DNA of 64,000 nucleotides from Cinnamomum chago (Eukaryota; Streptophyta; Magnoliopsida; Laurales; Lauraceae), in NCBI GenBank assembly GCA_038049695.1, contig CP142456.1, positions 17,884,501 to 17,948,500 on the forward strand. The letters run 5' to 3'. The notes below the pieces were generated by a model. That model had not been told where the DNA came from. It was given only the letters and a program-made list of their open reading frames with translations, and did not search any database. A program made the position numbers and the translations under genes. Below are positions 34,720 to 44,704 of this stretch, in pieces; position 1 is the stretch's first letter; every line of letters starts with the position of its first letter.

Positions 34720-35713
34720 TGTAAAGGTTTTAGTTGGCTAATTCATAGTAGTTTGGACAAAACTGGGTTTCTTAATTTCTTGTATTGAGTTTAGGAAAGG
34801 ACTGTAAGAATTATAAAAAGGAAGTGTACGAAAGAGCCCAGATTCTGTCAAATTGAACTGGTCGCTCGAGCGACCATCCATCCGCTTGAGCAGACCAAAC
34901 AGAGTGTCAATCGCTCGACCTTTCAATCCGTGCGCTCGAACGATCAAGGTTCTGGAAAACAGTTTCAAAGTTCGCACGACAATCGCTCGAGCGAACCTCT
35001 CACAGAGAGTTGTTCGCTCGACCGCATATTACTGTTCGCTCGACCAACGAATCAGTGCGTTGTTCGTCTGTTTCCAGAGAGCGGGTCGCTCGAGCGAACC
35101 CTGTGACCGCTTAAGCAAACTTGGGAATTCTAAATAAAGAAGAAATCCTCTTTCTAAATTCTATGAAGGAAGTTACCTGTTAGAAGAAGCTTTGGATGCA
35201 CGAAATATGTTCTATAAATAGGCCTTTCATCTCTCATCTCTACATAACTCTGAATTAGAAGAAATCTAAGAGTGTGAGAGTTTGAGAGATCCATTGTTCT
35301 GCCCCAAGGCTGCCAATACAGAAGCTATGCTGATGATTCAAGTCTTGGTTTGATTCCACCACTTCTCTTGAAGACTCCGTTGTTCAAGCGCGGTGAAGGT
35401 GCACGGCGAGCAGTCGGCAAGTTCTTTACAGTCCTTAGGTTGAGTCAGCAACTGGGAAAGGGTTGCGAGTTTTTTTGTAACTTTCAATTCATAGTGCTTG
35501 GTTGTCTGTTGGCCTAGACGATAAGGCCCGTGGTTTTTAACCTGAGTAGGGTTTTCCACGTAAAAATCTCGTGTCCTTCTCTCTCTTATGGTTTGATTGT
35601 TTTAATCTGGATTAGGGTTAACTATTAGTTTAATCACTTGTTATTGATATTCATCTGAGATCGTATAAGTGGGACCTCTGCCTGTGTTAAGGATAGAGTA
35701 AGTGAGTTTTTCA
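34720..35713 (+). repeat. Inverted LTR of the SIRE-type element (lower end)
   Basis: 994 bp, TGTAAAGG...GTTTTTCA read on the plus strand, opposite to the element's coding strand. It contains the palindromes GTCGCTCGAGCGAC (34861-34874) and TCGCTCGAGCGA (34983-34994, 35086-35097) and a TATA box (TTCTATAAATAGG, 35210-35222). It matches the reverse complement of 43663-44657. Confidence 0.9.
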
Positions 35714-36222
35714 ATTTATCTCCCCCTTTGGCAATTCATGGACAAAACCCCTAGTACATAAAAAATCTACCTAACAATCCAAATCATAACCACTCCAAAG
35801 AGAAACTATTACGAGTATAGAAGTACCTGCAGAAACTTTCACACAGCGATCAAGTGAATGGAATCATCGAAATAAATAACACAACACACAATCAATCTCC
35901 CCCTTTTTGTACATCAATTGACAATAAGGGCAAAGAAACCCACCACTACTCATAAGAATCACACCACTAAGCAATTCACCAATAATAAGGGAGAGTGACA
36001 GAAAAATAAACTAGTAAACGATAAACAGTAAAGGAAAGTAGAGAATAGTAACATAAATTCCCAAGCAGAATAAGAGAGACAAAGTTCCAAGCAACTAAAA
36101 AGCAAGTATCAAAAGAAATATGAAAGGCATAGTTCCAAAGTACCTAATCAGCATAGTAAGAAAAGCAAATAACAGTTAACTTGAAAGGTAATGTTGCAAT
36201 GAAATGAAAATCACTGTGGGCC
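35714..36222 (-). other. 3' untranslated part of the SIRE-type element with two polypurine tracts
   Basis: Minus-strand 'CCAAAGGGGGAGAT' (about 35718-35731) directly precedes the inverted LTR. A second 'AAAAAGGGGGAGATTG' lies at about 35893-35908. The rest is AT-rich spacer without a gene. Confidence 0.6.
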
Positions 36223-37215
36223 TTATCCCATTCGAGCTAAAAGTTCCGCAAGGGCGGCATTAACTTGTGTGAACCCTAGGTCAACCCTGGTAGAGAGTTC
36301 TTGAACTTGATGTTCAAGTTGATCAAATCTTTGGTGCAGCCCTGGTTGCTCCCCCTGTCCTGGTGCTGCATCAGCTGCTTCTCCTTGATTTCCTTCATCA
36401 GCTCGCTGTGCAGGAGGAACGCGAGCAGACGATTGTGCGATAGTGCGAGCATTAATTGGATTCTTGACTTTCACAAATGGTTCATTCTGTGGGACTTGTA
36501 TCTCTTTAAAGGCTAGAAATTCAGTGACAAAGACTCCAAAAGGTAAGAGTGAATTTCGTTTAGTAGTCAATGTGCGGACGAGGACATGGGGATAAACCAG
36601 AGGGATGTTGACACGCTTGCCAGTGCCAATGCAATACAGCAGATAGCTATTCTTTTGGGCCACATCGGATGTATGACCACGGGGCTCAAGGTTGTGGCAC
36701 ACAAATCGGTTGAGGAACCAATATTCAGCAGTGAGATTCCCATGTAGAATGATACCCCCGGGCCATTGAGTAGGAACCCCGCAAAGAGTGGTGGCAATGG
36801 CATCGTAATCAATGGGGGCAGGCAGTTCATCTGGAATCGGATAATCAGCCTCCGCCTCCTCTGGAATGTTAATGAAGTCAGCTATGTCAGCAACCGAAAT
36901 GGTTATCCACTTGCCCCGCACAAAAGTCTTAACGGAACCATTTTCCAAGACTTCCAAATTGCAATAAAATTCTCGGACTAACTCCACATGAATCTTCTTA
37001 GCATCAAATTTCATTAATGGGTACCAATCCCGATTGGCCAGACTCCTGCAAACGGTCTTGTTATGTAACTCCTCGGCCACTTCCCTTTCCGATTCAATGT
37101 TACGCGTGGCAAACTGCTCATAAAACTGAGTAGATTTCCCTAGGCTAGGGAAACAGGTGTGATCAAAGGAGGATGAAGAAGAAGCCTCAGCATGAGGTCT
37201 CTTTTTAGGAGCCAT
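36223..37215 (-). CDS. Env-like / putative plant transposon protein ORF of the SIRE-type element
   Basis: An intact 330-aa frame starting at ATG 37213-37215. It begins with a short basic, Ser-rich stretch (MAPKKRPHAEASSSSS), followed by a globular region with 'KFDAKKIHVELVREFYCNL', '...RGKWITISVADIADFINIP...' and 'NRFVCHNLEPRGHTSDVA'. This matches the 'putative plant transposon protein' (Transposase_32-like) domain found downstream of pol in SIRE/Maximus elements. The C-terminus (about residues 255-330) is Gln/Ala-rich and ends in a heptad-like coiled coil. No transmembrane segment was seen, so a viral-type envelope role is not supported. While gag-pol is full of frameshifts, this ORF is open. 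A leader intron (37218-37847) and promoter-like sequence lie upstream. Its function is unknown. Confidence 0.7.
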   Translation of the reverse strand: MAPKKRPHAEASSSSSFDHTCFPSLGKSTQFYEQFATRNIESEREVAEELHNKTVCRSLANRDWYPLMKFDAKKIHVELVREFYCNLEVLENGSVKTFVRGKWITISVADIADFINIPEEAEADYPIPDELPAPIDYDAIATTLCGVPTQWPGGIILHGNLTAEYWFLNRFVCHNLEPRGHTSDVAQKNSYLLYCIGTGKRVNIPLVYPHVLVRTLTTKRNSLLPFGVFVTEFLAFKEIQVPQNEPFVKVKNPINARTIAQSSARVPPAQRADEGNQGEAADAAPGQGEQPGLHQRFDQLEHQVQELSTRVDLGFTQVNAALAELLARMG

Positions 37216-37217
37216 TT

Positions 37218-37847
37218 CTGTCAGTTAAACCAGGAAATCCAATTAGCACACAGTCCCTGCAAGAAGACAAATGTGGGTATCCCCACCCAACCATCAACCA
37301 TACATAGAACAACTTCTAAGATCACACGCCATTGATCACAACCTGTAAAGAGAAACTCGGGTATCTCCACCCATCACCAAAAATGCCGAAAAGGGCAACC
37401 ACACCATCTAGAGCCAACCACTAACCAAAAATGCCATTCACAGTCTCCATCCACAACTAAATAGCCCACGAATTTCAAAATACACCATCCATAAATCACA
37501 CACAAAGAGTCATTATCACAGACCCCAATCGCATCCTCAAATGTGTACTTCCCAAAAATCAGAGACAAACAAATTCAGATACAAGGAATATAGTACTTTG
37601 CAATAGAAACAATGACTCAAGGGGAATGCATGTCCATAGAAGTTAGTCCACAGTGAGATATGCATGGAAAAGACAAAGGATATGCATGAGGGAAGATGCA
37701 AAAAGAAGGAAAAGAAAAAAATAGCAGTAGGGTTAAAAAAAAACCTGAAAACTAATGCCCATTGAAACCACAAAAAAAAACTATGCATCAAAAGGAAGAT
37801 AAACAAGAAATAAACAAAAATTTACTAAGGAAAACATAAAAAAATAC
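37218..37847 (-). other. Proposed 5'UTR intron of the env-like ORF
   Basis: On the minus strand, a leader-like, pyrimidine-rich stretch (about 37850-37940, with 'AACCCTAGCGTTTTCTCTTC') ends 'TTCAAAAG/GTATTT' at 37848. The acceptor 'GGTTTAACTGACAG' ends at 37218, two bases before the ATG. The intron would be 630 nt and AT-rich. A TATA-like ATTAAAAG is at about 37961-37968. Confidence 0.5.
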
Positions 37848-37996
37848 CTTTTGAATGTGTTAGAATGCTCTAGGGAGAAAGGGCGAAACAACGAAGAGAA
37901 AACGCTAGGGTTAGCAGGGAGGAAAGGAGAGGAAATGGGGAAGAAGGGAAGTCGTGCGCGCTTTTAATGCGAGGGTTCGCTCGAGCGGTCAGTCAT

Positions 37997-38012
37997 GTTC
38001 GCTCGAGCGAAC
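37997..38012. promoter_or_regulatory. 16-bp perfect palindrome upstream of the env-like ORF
   Basis: GTTCGCTCGAGCGAAC, with a near copy (TTCGCTCGAGCGGTC) at 37975-37989. The same TCGCTCGAGCGA core occurs repeatedly in both LTRs of this element. A palindromic binding site for a dimeric factor is one reading. Confidence 0.6.
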
Positions 38013-38558
38013 TGCCAAGGGTTCCAACTCCTTGAATGCTGAGCGGCAAAAATACTTCAATGTCTCAATATAGGTCAAAGCTCTCCATAAACAGTGACAA
38101 AGTGTTACTGTAGAAAAGTTCACACGCCTAAGCACACAGTGATGAGGTGAACAGTGAAAAACAAAAAAAATTTGGGTCCTACTCCATTTAAATCTTCTCA
38201 AGATGCACTTATCACTAGCATAGGGAGCATACCCATCTATAAATAGTGGAGCATATGAGTTTCCCCTCTTTTTTTTTAACTTGTAATATGAGAACTCTGA
38301 ATAGTTTTTTTTTTTTTTTGAATGGGGACGGGCTAAACTATCATGGGTGACTTTCACTCTAACGACCATGGTACCCTTCTCCAAATGAAAATTACCAGAC
38401 ATGTGGAAGCTTTCACACATAATCGTAGGTAGCCCTCTTCCTCCGGTTTAACCGACATGCAATATCTCTCCAAGACTAAACAGAAAGTAGAAGTGAGAGA
38501 ATAACTTCGTGCAGAAAAAATGTGATAGTGAAGTGTGCACTTAGACGAGTAAAAACAA

Positions 38559-39449
38559 TTATGGAGTGTAGGGAATTAGAGAAATCCCTAACGATTTTCG
38601 CAAAGATTCAAACCGAGCCGCATCCAAGGGTTTGGTAAAGGTATCCGCAAGTTGAGCGTCGGTGGAGATGTGATGAAGTGAAATTGTTCCTTCCTCTACC
38701 AAATCACGTATAAAATGATGCCGAATATCTATATGCTTGGTGCGTGAGTGTTGGTCTAGATTATTGGAAATGTCGATTGCGCTCTGATTGTCACAGAAAA
38801 CAGTCATAGTTTCTTGCTCAATTCCATAATCTTGTAGCATTTGTTTCATCCATAGAAGTTGTGTGCAACAACTTCCAGCAGCGATATATTCAGCCTCAGC
38901 AGTCGACAGAGAGGTCGAAGTCTGCTTTTTACTATGCCAAGCCACGAGATTATTTCCAGCAAAGAAGCATCCACCTGAAGTACTTTTTCGATCATCAACA
39001 CATCCAGCCCAATCAGCATCCAAGAATCCAACCACAGTCGTGTTGATATCTTTCGACATCCAAATCCCAAATTCAGTAGTGCCACAGATGTATTTCAAAA
39101 TACGTTTCACAGCTTGAACATGTGACAGCTTCGGTTTGGATTGAAATCGTGCACAAACTCCAACACTATAAGCAATATATGGACGACTCGCAGTGAGATA
39201 AAGAAGACTGCCTATCATGCTTCTATAGGCTTTCTCATCAGAGTCCTGTCCACTTACATCAAGACTTACTTTAGCTGTTGTACTCATTGGTGTCCTGGCA
39301 TGCTTCGAGGATTGCATTCCAAATTTCTTTAGTAACTCTCTGGCATATTTTGGTTGAGAAATAAAAATACCAAATGGAGTTTGTTTGATTTGAAGTCCCA
39401 AAAAGAAAGACAGTTCTCCCACCATGCTCATTTCAAATTCACTCGCCAT
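38559..39449 (-). pseudogene. SIRE-type pol: RT end and RNase H
   Basis: A 296-residue frame with 'LSFFLGLQIKQTPFGIFISQ', 'TASRPYIAYSVGVCARFQS', then RNase H motifs 'GFLDADWAGCVDDRKSTSGG', 'STAEAEYIAA' and 'DNQSAIDISNN', and the usual ending '...HISTDAQLADTFTKPL'. It overlaps the upstream RT frame in another phase, so it is separated by a frameshift. Confidence 0.9.
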
Positions 39450-40368
39450 TTTTCAGCCATCAACTCAGAGGTAGATCCAAAGATGATGTCATCTACATAG
39501 ACTTGTGCAATGACAATATGACCCTTGTCATGTCTGATAAACAATGTTTTATCAATGCTACCTCTAGAAAATCCATGCTCAATGAGAAACACTGTAAGTC
39601 TCTCATACCATGCTCTAGGTGCTTGTTTCAAACCATATAGTGCCTTTTTCAGTTTAAAGACGTGATCAGGGGAATGAGGATCTTCAAATCCTTTTGGTTG
39701 TTCAACATACACTACCTCATTCAAAAACCCATTAAGAAAGGCACTCTTCACATCCATTTGGAACTGTTTAATATTCAAGAAGCAAGCAATAGCAAGTAAC
39801 AATCTCACAAATTCTAGTCTAGCAACCGGGGCAAAAGTTTCATCAAAGTCTATCCCCTCTACTTGGGTGTAACCCTGGGCTACTAGACGAGCTTTGTTCC
39901 TGATAACCTGACCAGATTCATCGGTTTGTTTTTGAAGATCCATTTGGTACTGATGACATTTAAGTCAGTAGGTCGAGGAACAAGCTCCCAGACACAGTTT
40001 CTTTCATATTGAGCCAATTCTTCATGCATAGCATTAATCCAAGAATCATCATTAAGAGCAGCTTTGACATTTTTCGGTTCAAAAGTAGAGACATAACACA
40101 CATGACGTACCTCATCGCATACCTGTTTCCTTGTTTTCATAGGCACTGAGACCTCACCTATAACAGTATCGAGAGGATGATCCTTGATGACTTGACCTTT
40201 TTGCGATCGCGAATGTACAGGTAGAGGAGATGCGCTCTTCTCTTCAAAATGCTTAATGATATTTGAAACAGTGCTTTCAGCAGCGTTTTTGTTTGGACTT
40301 TTTGGTTCAGCGGATTCAGAGGCACCGTGTTTCTCATTGGAATCAGGTTCATCATGACTTTCAATCAA
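39428..40368 (-). pseudogene. SIRE-type pol: reverse transcriptase, frameshifted
   Basis: Two overlapping frames (39883-40368 and 39428-39943) together span the RT. The first has 'DSWINAMHEELAQYERN' and 'STKWIFKNK'; the second has 'ARLVAQGYTQVEGIDFDETF', 'QMDVKSAFLNGFL', 'LKKALYGLKQAPRAWYERL' and the catalytic 'YVDDIIFGS'. At least one frameshift near 39900 separates them. Confidence 0.9.
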
Positions 40369-41288
40369 GTTTTCGACCTGAGCAGGCGATGGGGAAAAAT
40401 TAGTCCCTCATCGTCATCGGATAAATGATCAAAAGTTCCTGCATCATCAACAACAACATTAATGGACTCCATGACAGTAGAATTTTTCAGATGAAAAACC
40501 CTATAAGCTTTACTTGTTGAGGAGTAACCGAGGAAGATTCCTTCGTCATTCCTGGAGTCAAATTTTGTCAAGTGTTCTCTATCACGGAGGATATAACACT
40601 TGCTGCCAAAAGTTCGAAAATATTTAATGTTTGGCTTTACTCCAGTCCACAATTCATATGGAGTTCACTTAGTCCCTGGGCGGAGATAAACACGATTTAT
40701 CACATAAACTGCTGTATTGACAGCCTCAGCCCAAAATCTTTAAGGGATGTTTTTACTATGTAACATCACTCTTGCCATTTCTTGCACCGCTCTATTTTTT
40801 CGTTCCATAACCCCATTCTGCTGAGGTGTTTTGGGTGCAGAAAACTCATGTTTAATTCCATGTGATGAGCAAAAAGAAGAGAAATCCGAGTTTTGGAATT
40901 CGGTGCCATGATCTGATCTTATTCTTGAAACTCTTCCAAATTCTTGTCCTTTATCTGCATTGAGAAGAGACCACAAGTCATTAAACACAATAAACGTTTC
41001 TGATTTGTCACGTAAAAAGCGCACCCAAGTTAATCGAGAGAAATCATCAACAGTAAAAAATATATATTTTTTACCGCCTATGCTTTCAACCTTTGTGGGT
41101 CCCATCAGATCCATGTGAAGTAACTCCAACGACCTCTTTGTTGTAAGAGAATCAATCTTCTTATGTGGAGCTTTAATTTGTTTACCAAGTTGGCAGGGAC
41201 CACACACATTATGTGAGGCCTTTTTGAGCTTCGGGAGGCCACGAACCAACTCATGTGTTGACAATTTTTCAAGGTCTTTGTAATTCAC
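40365..41288 (-). pseudogene. SIRE-type pol: integrase, interrupted
   Basis: Frames 40740-41288 and 40365-40652 carry the zinc-site remainder ('CGPCQLGKQIKA'), the core 'ELLHMDLMGPTKVESIGGKK', 'RSDHGTEF', 'TPQQNGVMERKNR' and the C-terminal 'RTFGSKCYILRDREHLTKFD'. A stop at about 40740 and a further break near 40667 interrupt it. Confidence 0.9.
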
Positions 41289-41300
41289 ATGTCCTAGTCT

Positions 41301-41906
41301 TTAGTGCCAAAGCTCGATGTCACTTATGATTGCTGAATTGCAAGTCATAGTTTTGTTTGAAGCAACGACATAACAATTTCCCGAATTTCTCATGACATGA
41401 ATCACTGTTTTCCCTTTCTTATCCACAATTATGCAATCTTGTGCAGAAAAATGCACTTCATGATAATTGTCGCATAGTTGACTTATACTGAAAAGATTTG
41501 TTTTTAAACCATCAATCAAATATACATCCTTTAGTTTTGACATACTTGGTATGGAGACTGTACCTTTTCCAACAACTTTAGCCTTACCTCCATCTCCGAA
41601 TCGAACAGAACCACCATTATAGTCCTCAAGAGAGGTAAACAAGGCTTCGTTTCCTGTCATGTGCCTCGAACATCCACTGTTTAGATACCATACATCTGAG
41701 TCGGTAGCACTCAACGCTGTAAGAATCACATTACAACGCAGATAAGATTTGCGGACCCAGACTGGTTTGGTCCGAATCTGTGAAGAAGAAATTTTTGACC
41801 TTCTACGCTGGTTCCTATGGAAATTTCGCAATTTGTTGCAATGTGGTCTTATATGTCCAGTAATCCCGCAATAATGACAGATGGGAATGAACTTTGATCT
41901 AGACAC
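41301..41906 (-). pseudogene. SIRE-type pol: zinc knuckle and aspartic protease with Asp to Asn change
   Basis: A 201-residue frame with a CHYCGITGHIRPHC zinc knuckle near the start. The protease active-site motif reads WYLNSGCSRHMTG where copia elements have DSG, so the catalytic aspartate is Asn. The GAG-pre-integrase region ends at 'ELWH' just before a stop. Both the mutation and the stop inactivate it. Confidence 0.85.
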
Positions 41907-41965
41907 ATAGTTCGACTTGTGAATTTTTTAGGATGAGGTATTAGAGTAGACGAGAGGTAAAGACA

Positions 41966-42646
41966 TCATGGTCTGTCCTTGAACAAAAACAGTCTTACCT
42001 TTGTTTTTGGATGTGGATGCTCCATGAACGTATCCAAGACCAGTTTTTGACATTGGAGGAATTGGCTTTCAAGAATTTGATTCAACTTTGCGGATCCAGT
42101 GTTCATCCTGTTGATTGAAGCTTTAGCCGATTCTAACTCAACCAACACCATTCTTAACTTTCCAGCAGAGTTATCTCTTTCAGATTTGCACGCAATTAAT
42201 TCTTTTCGCAAATTCTCCATCTCAGATTCAACTTTTAGATAACGCTGTTGGAGCTGAGCTTTTTCTTCACCTGCAAGAATCAATTTGTTAGACAAAATTG
42301 CTCATTGTTCTTCCAATTGTATTACCTTTGACTGAGAGTCCGTCAGGGTTGTCTGCAAAGACAAATTCTTTTCTTCGATTGCTTTGATTTTTAATGCCCT
42401 CTTTTCACTGATTTTCGACATTCGGAGGGATTCTTGCAATAACTTATGATATTTTTCGTTGCCCTTCAGATCCTCATCAGAAAGATCATTAAATTCTAAA
42501 TCATCTTCGGATTTAGATTCCTGTGCAGATGAAACATTAGACATAGCAAGAAAAGCAACATATTTTCCTGACTCACTCGACGGTGATTCACGTTCAGATT
42601 CATCCTCATTTGAATCGTCATCCCAGGCAACATTCAGTGCTTTGCT
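41966..42646 (-). pseudogene. SIRE-type gag spacer, coiled coil
   Basis: Frames 42302-42544 and 41966-42295 are rich in Glu, Lys, Ser and Leu with heptad character ('QQRYLKVESEMENLRKEL'), as in the gag-protease spacer of SIRE-type elements. They are separated by stop codons. Confidence 0.7.
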
Positions 42647-43590
42647 TTAATTCTTCTCCCTGCGATTGGCACACTTAGCAGCTGTGTGTCCATATCCTTG
42701 ACACTCAAAGCATTTAATTTGCTTATTTGTACCCTTTGATTTGATCAATTCTGTTTTGGGTACAAATTTGCCTTTGAAAGGTGCTTTCGGGTTTGATGGT
42801 TCTTTCTTGTTGAAGGTCTTCCTGTTCTTCCAGATTTTCTTCAATTTTCGAGCAAGATATGCTTCAAACTTTTCATCATTAGTATCACTACCTTGATCAC
42901 TTAATTCAGGATCCTGATCAACCGACCTAGAAGACATTAATGCAATGTCTTTTCCTTTTTTCTGTGGGCAGTGATTTGCCTCAAATGTCTGTAAATTCCC
43001 AACCAATTCTTCAACAGATATTGAGTTCAGATCCTGATGCTCCTCAATGGCAACGACTTTTGGACGAAACCTTTCAGGGAGAGACCTCAAAATCTTTTTA
43101 ACAACTTTTGATGGAGGTACCGGCTGGTATGGCATGAATTGACGATTTTTGACAATTTTGTGTTAAAATCATCAAAGGATTCAGAATCTTTCATTCGAAT
43201 CATTTCAAAAGCCGTTGTCAGATTTTGGAGTTTGGTTTGCCTAACAATTTCTGTTCCTTCGTGAACAATTTGAAGCAAATCCCATGCAGCTTTTGCAGTG
43301 GTGCAAGCAAAAATTCTATGAAACTCAGTTTGAGTGACACCATTGTAGATAGCATGAATGACCTTATTATTGCAGTTTGATTTGGCATTTTCATCAGCAT
43401 TCCATTGTGCTTTGGGTTTAGGTTTAGTTTGTCCTTCAACAACCACTGTGGGTTCACTATATCCATCAGCCACAATATCCCAGACTTGGTCATCGATGGC
43501 CTTAAAAAAGGCTATCATCCTTCCTTTCCAATAAGCATAATTTGATCCATCTAGAAGGGGGGGGGGGGGGGCTTGTTGGTTGAAGTTCAT
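42647..43590 (-). pseudogene. SIRE-type gag, frameshifted
   Basis: Frame 43087-43590 has the N-terminal 'LLDGSNYAYWKGRMIAFFKA' and 'TTAKAAWDLLQIVHEG'. Frame 42647-43135 has 'KVVKKILRSLPERFRPKVVA' and the zinc knuckle CFECQGYGHTAAKC, then a stop. The shift lies near 43110. A run of about 15 G (43557-43571, poly-C in the coding sense) encodes the PPPP stretch. Confidence 0.9.
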
Positions 43591-43647
43591 TCTCTAATGA
43601 TATCCATGAGAGATCAGTAATTTGATCACATAGTAACTTAGTGTAAC

Positions 43648-43661
43648 CCACTCTGATACCA
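43648..43661 (-). other. Primer binding site of the SIRE-type element
   Basis: Minus-strand 'TGGTATCAGAGTGGG' lies two bases after the end of the upper LTR. It is complementary to initiator-methionine tRNA and defines 43663-44657 as the true 5' LTR. Confidence 0.9.
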
Positions 43662-43662
43662 A

Positions 43663-44657
43663 TTGAAAAACTCACTTACTCTAGCCTTAACACAGGCAGA
43701 GGTCCCACTTATACGATCTCAGATGAATATCAATAACAAGTGATTAAACTAATAGTTAACCCTAATCCAGATTAAAACAATCAAACCATAAGAGAGAGAA
43801 GGACACGAGACTTTTATGTGGAAAACCCTACTCGGGAAAAAAACCACGGGCTTTATCGTCTAGGCCAATAGACAACCAAGCACTATGAATTGAAAGTTAC
43901 AAGAAAACTCACAACCCTTTCCCAGTTGCTGACTCAACCTAAAGACTGTAAAGAACTTGCCGACTGCTCGCCGTGCACCTTCACTGCGCTTGAACAACGG
44001 AGTCTTCAAGAGAAGTGATGGAATTAAACCAAGACTTGAATCATCAGCATAGCTTCTGTATTGGCAGCCTTGGGGCAGAACAATGGATCTCTCAAACTCT
44101 CACACTCTTAGATTTCTTCTAATTCAGAGTTGTGTGGAGAGGAGAGATGAAAAGCCTATTTATAGAACATATTTCGTGCATCCAAAGCTTCTTCTAACAG
44201 GTAACTTCCTTCATAGAATTTAGAAAGAGGATTTCTTCTTTATTTAGAATTCCCAAGTTTGCTTAAGCGGTCACAGGGTTCGCTCGAGCGACCCGCTCTC
44301 TGGAAACAGACGAACAACGCACTGATTCGTTGGTCGAGCGAACAGTAATATGCGGTCGAGCGAACAACTCTCTGTGAGAGGTTCGCTCGAGCGATTGTCG
44401 TGCGAACTTTGAAACTGTTTTCCAGAACCTTGATCGTTCGAGCGCACGGATTGAAAGGTCGAGCGATTGACACTCTGTTTGGTCCGCTCGAGCGAATGGA
44501 TGGTAGCTCGAGCGACCAGTTCAATTTGACAGAATCTGGGCTCTTTCGAACACTTCCTTTCTGTAATTCTTACAGTCCTTTCCTAGACTCAATACAAGAA
44601 ATTAAGAAACCCAGTTTTGTCCAAACTACTATGAATTAGCCAACTAAAACCTTTACA
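43663..44657 (-). repeat. 5' LTR of the SIRE-type element (upper end)
   Basis: 995 bp, minus-strand TGTAAAGG...GTTTTTCA. TCGCTCGAGCGA palindromes lie at 44280-44291 and near 44383-44394. A mutated copy is near 44505. Confidence 0.9.
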
Positions 44658-44704
44658 GGGAGGATTTCGAAGACAGTTCCCATTCCCTAAGGTAGGCCCC
44701 ATAG

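Larger units (their letters stand above)
34720..44657 (-). mobile_element. SIRE/Maximus-type copia element with inverted LTRs
   Basis: A 9.9-kb unit flanked by GGGAG (34715-34719 and 44658-44662). Joining the flanks recreates 'AAGGGGAGGATTTCGAAGAC', paralleled by a related copy at 44711-44730, so one insertion event is supported. Coding order on the minus strand is gag, protease, integrase, RT, RNase H, then a downstream env-like ORF, as in SIRE-type copia. The upper LTR is a normal 5' LTR with PBS. The lower LTR is its reverse complement relative to the expected direct repeat, yet it abuts a polypurine tract. By eye the LTRs are about 98 percent identical. The polyprotein is broken in several places. 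Confidence 0.85.

Noticed and set aside
34720..44657. DNA transposon with long terminal inverted repeats
   Set aside because: The inverted repeats are LTRs (TG...CA, TATA box, PBS, polypurine tract) and the interior is copia gag-pol, so it is a retrotransposon with an abnormal LTR orientation.
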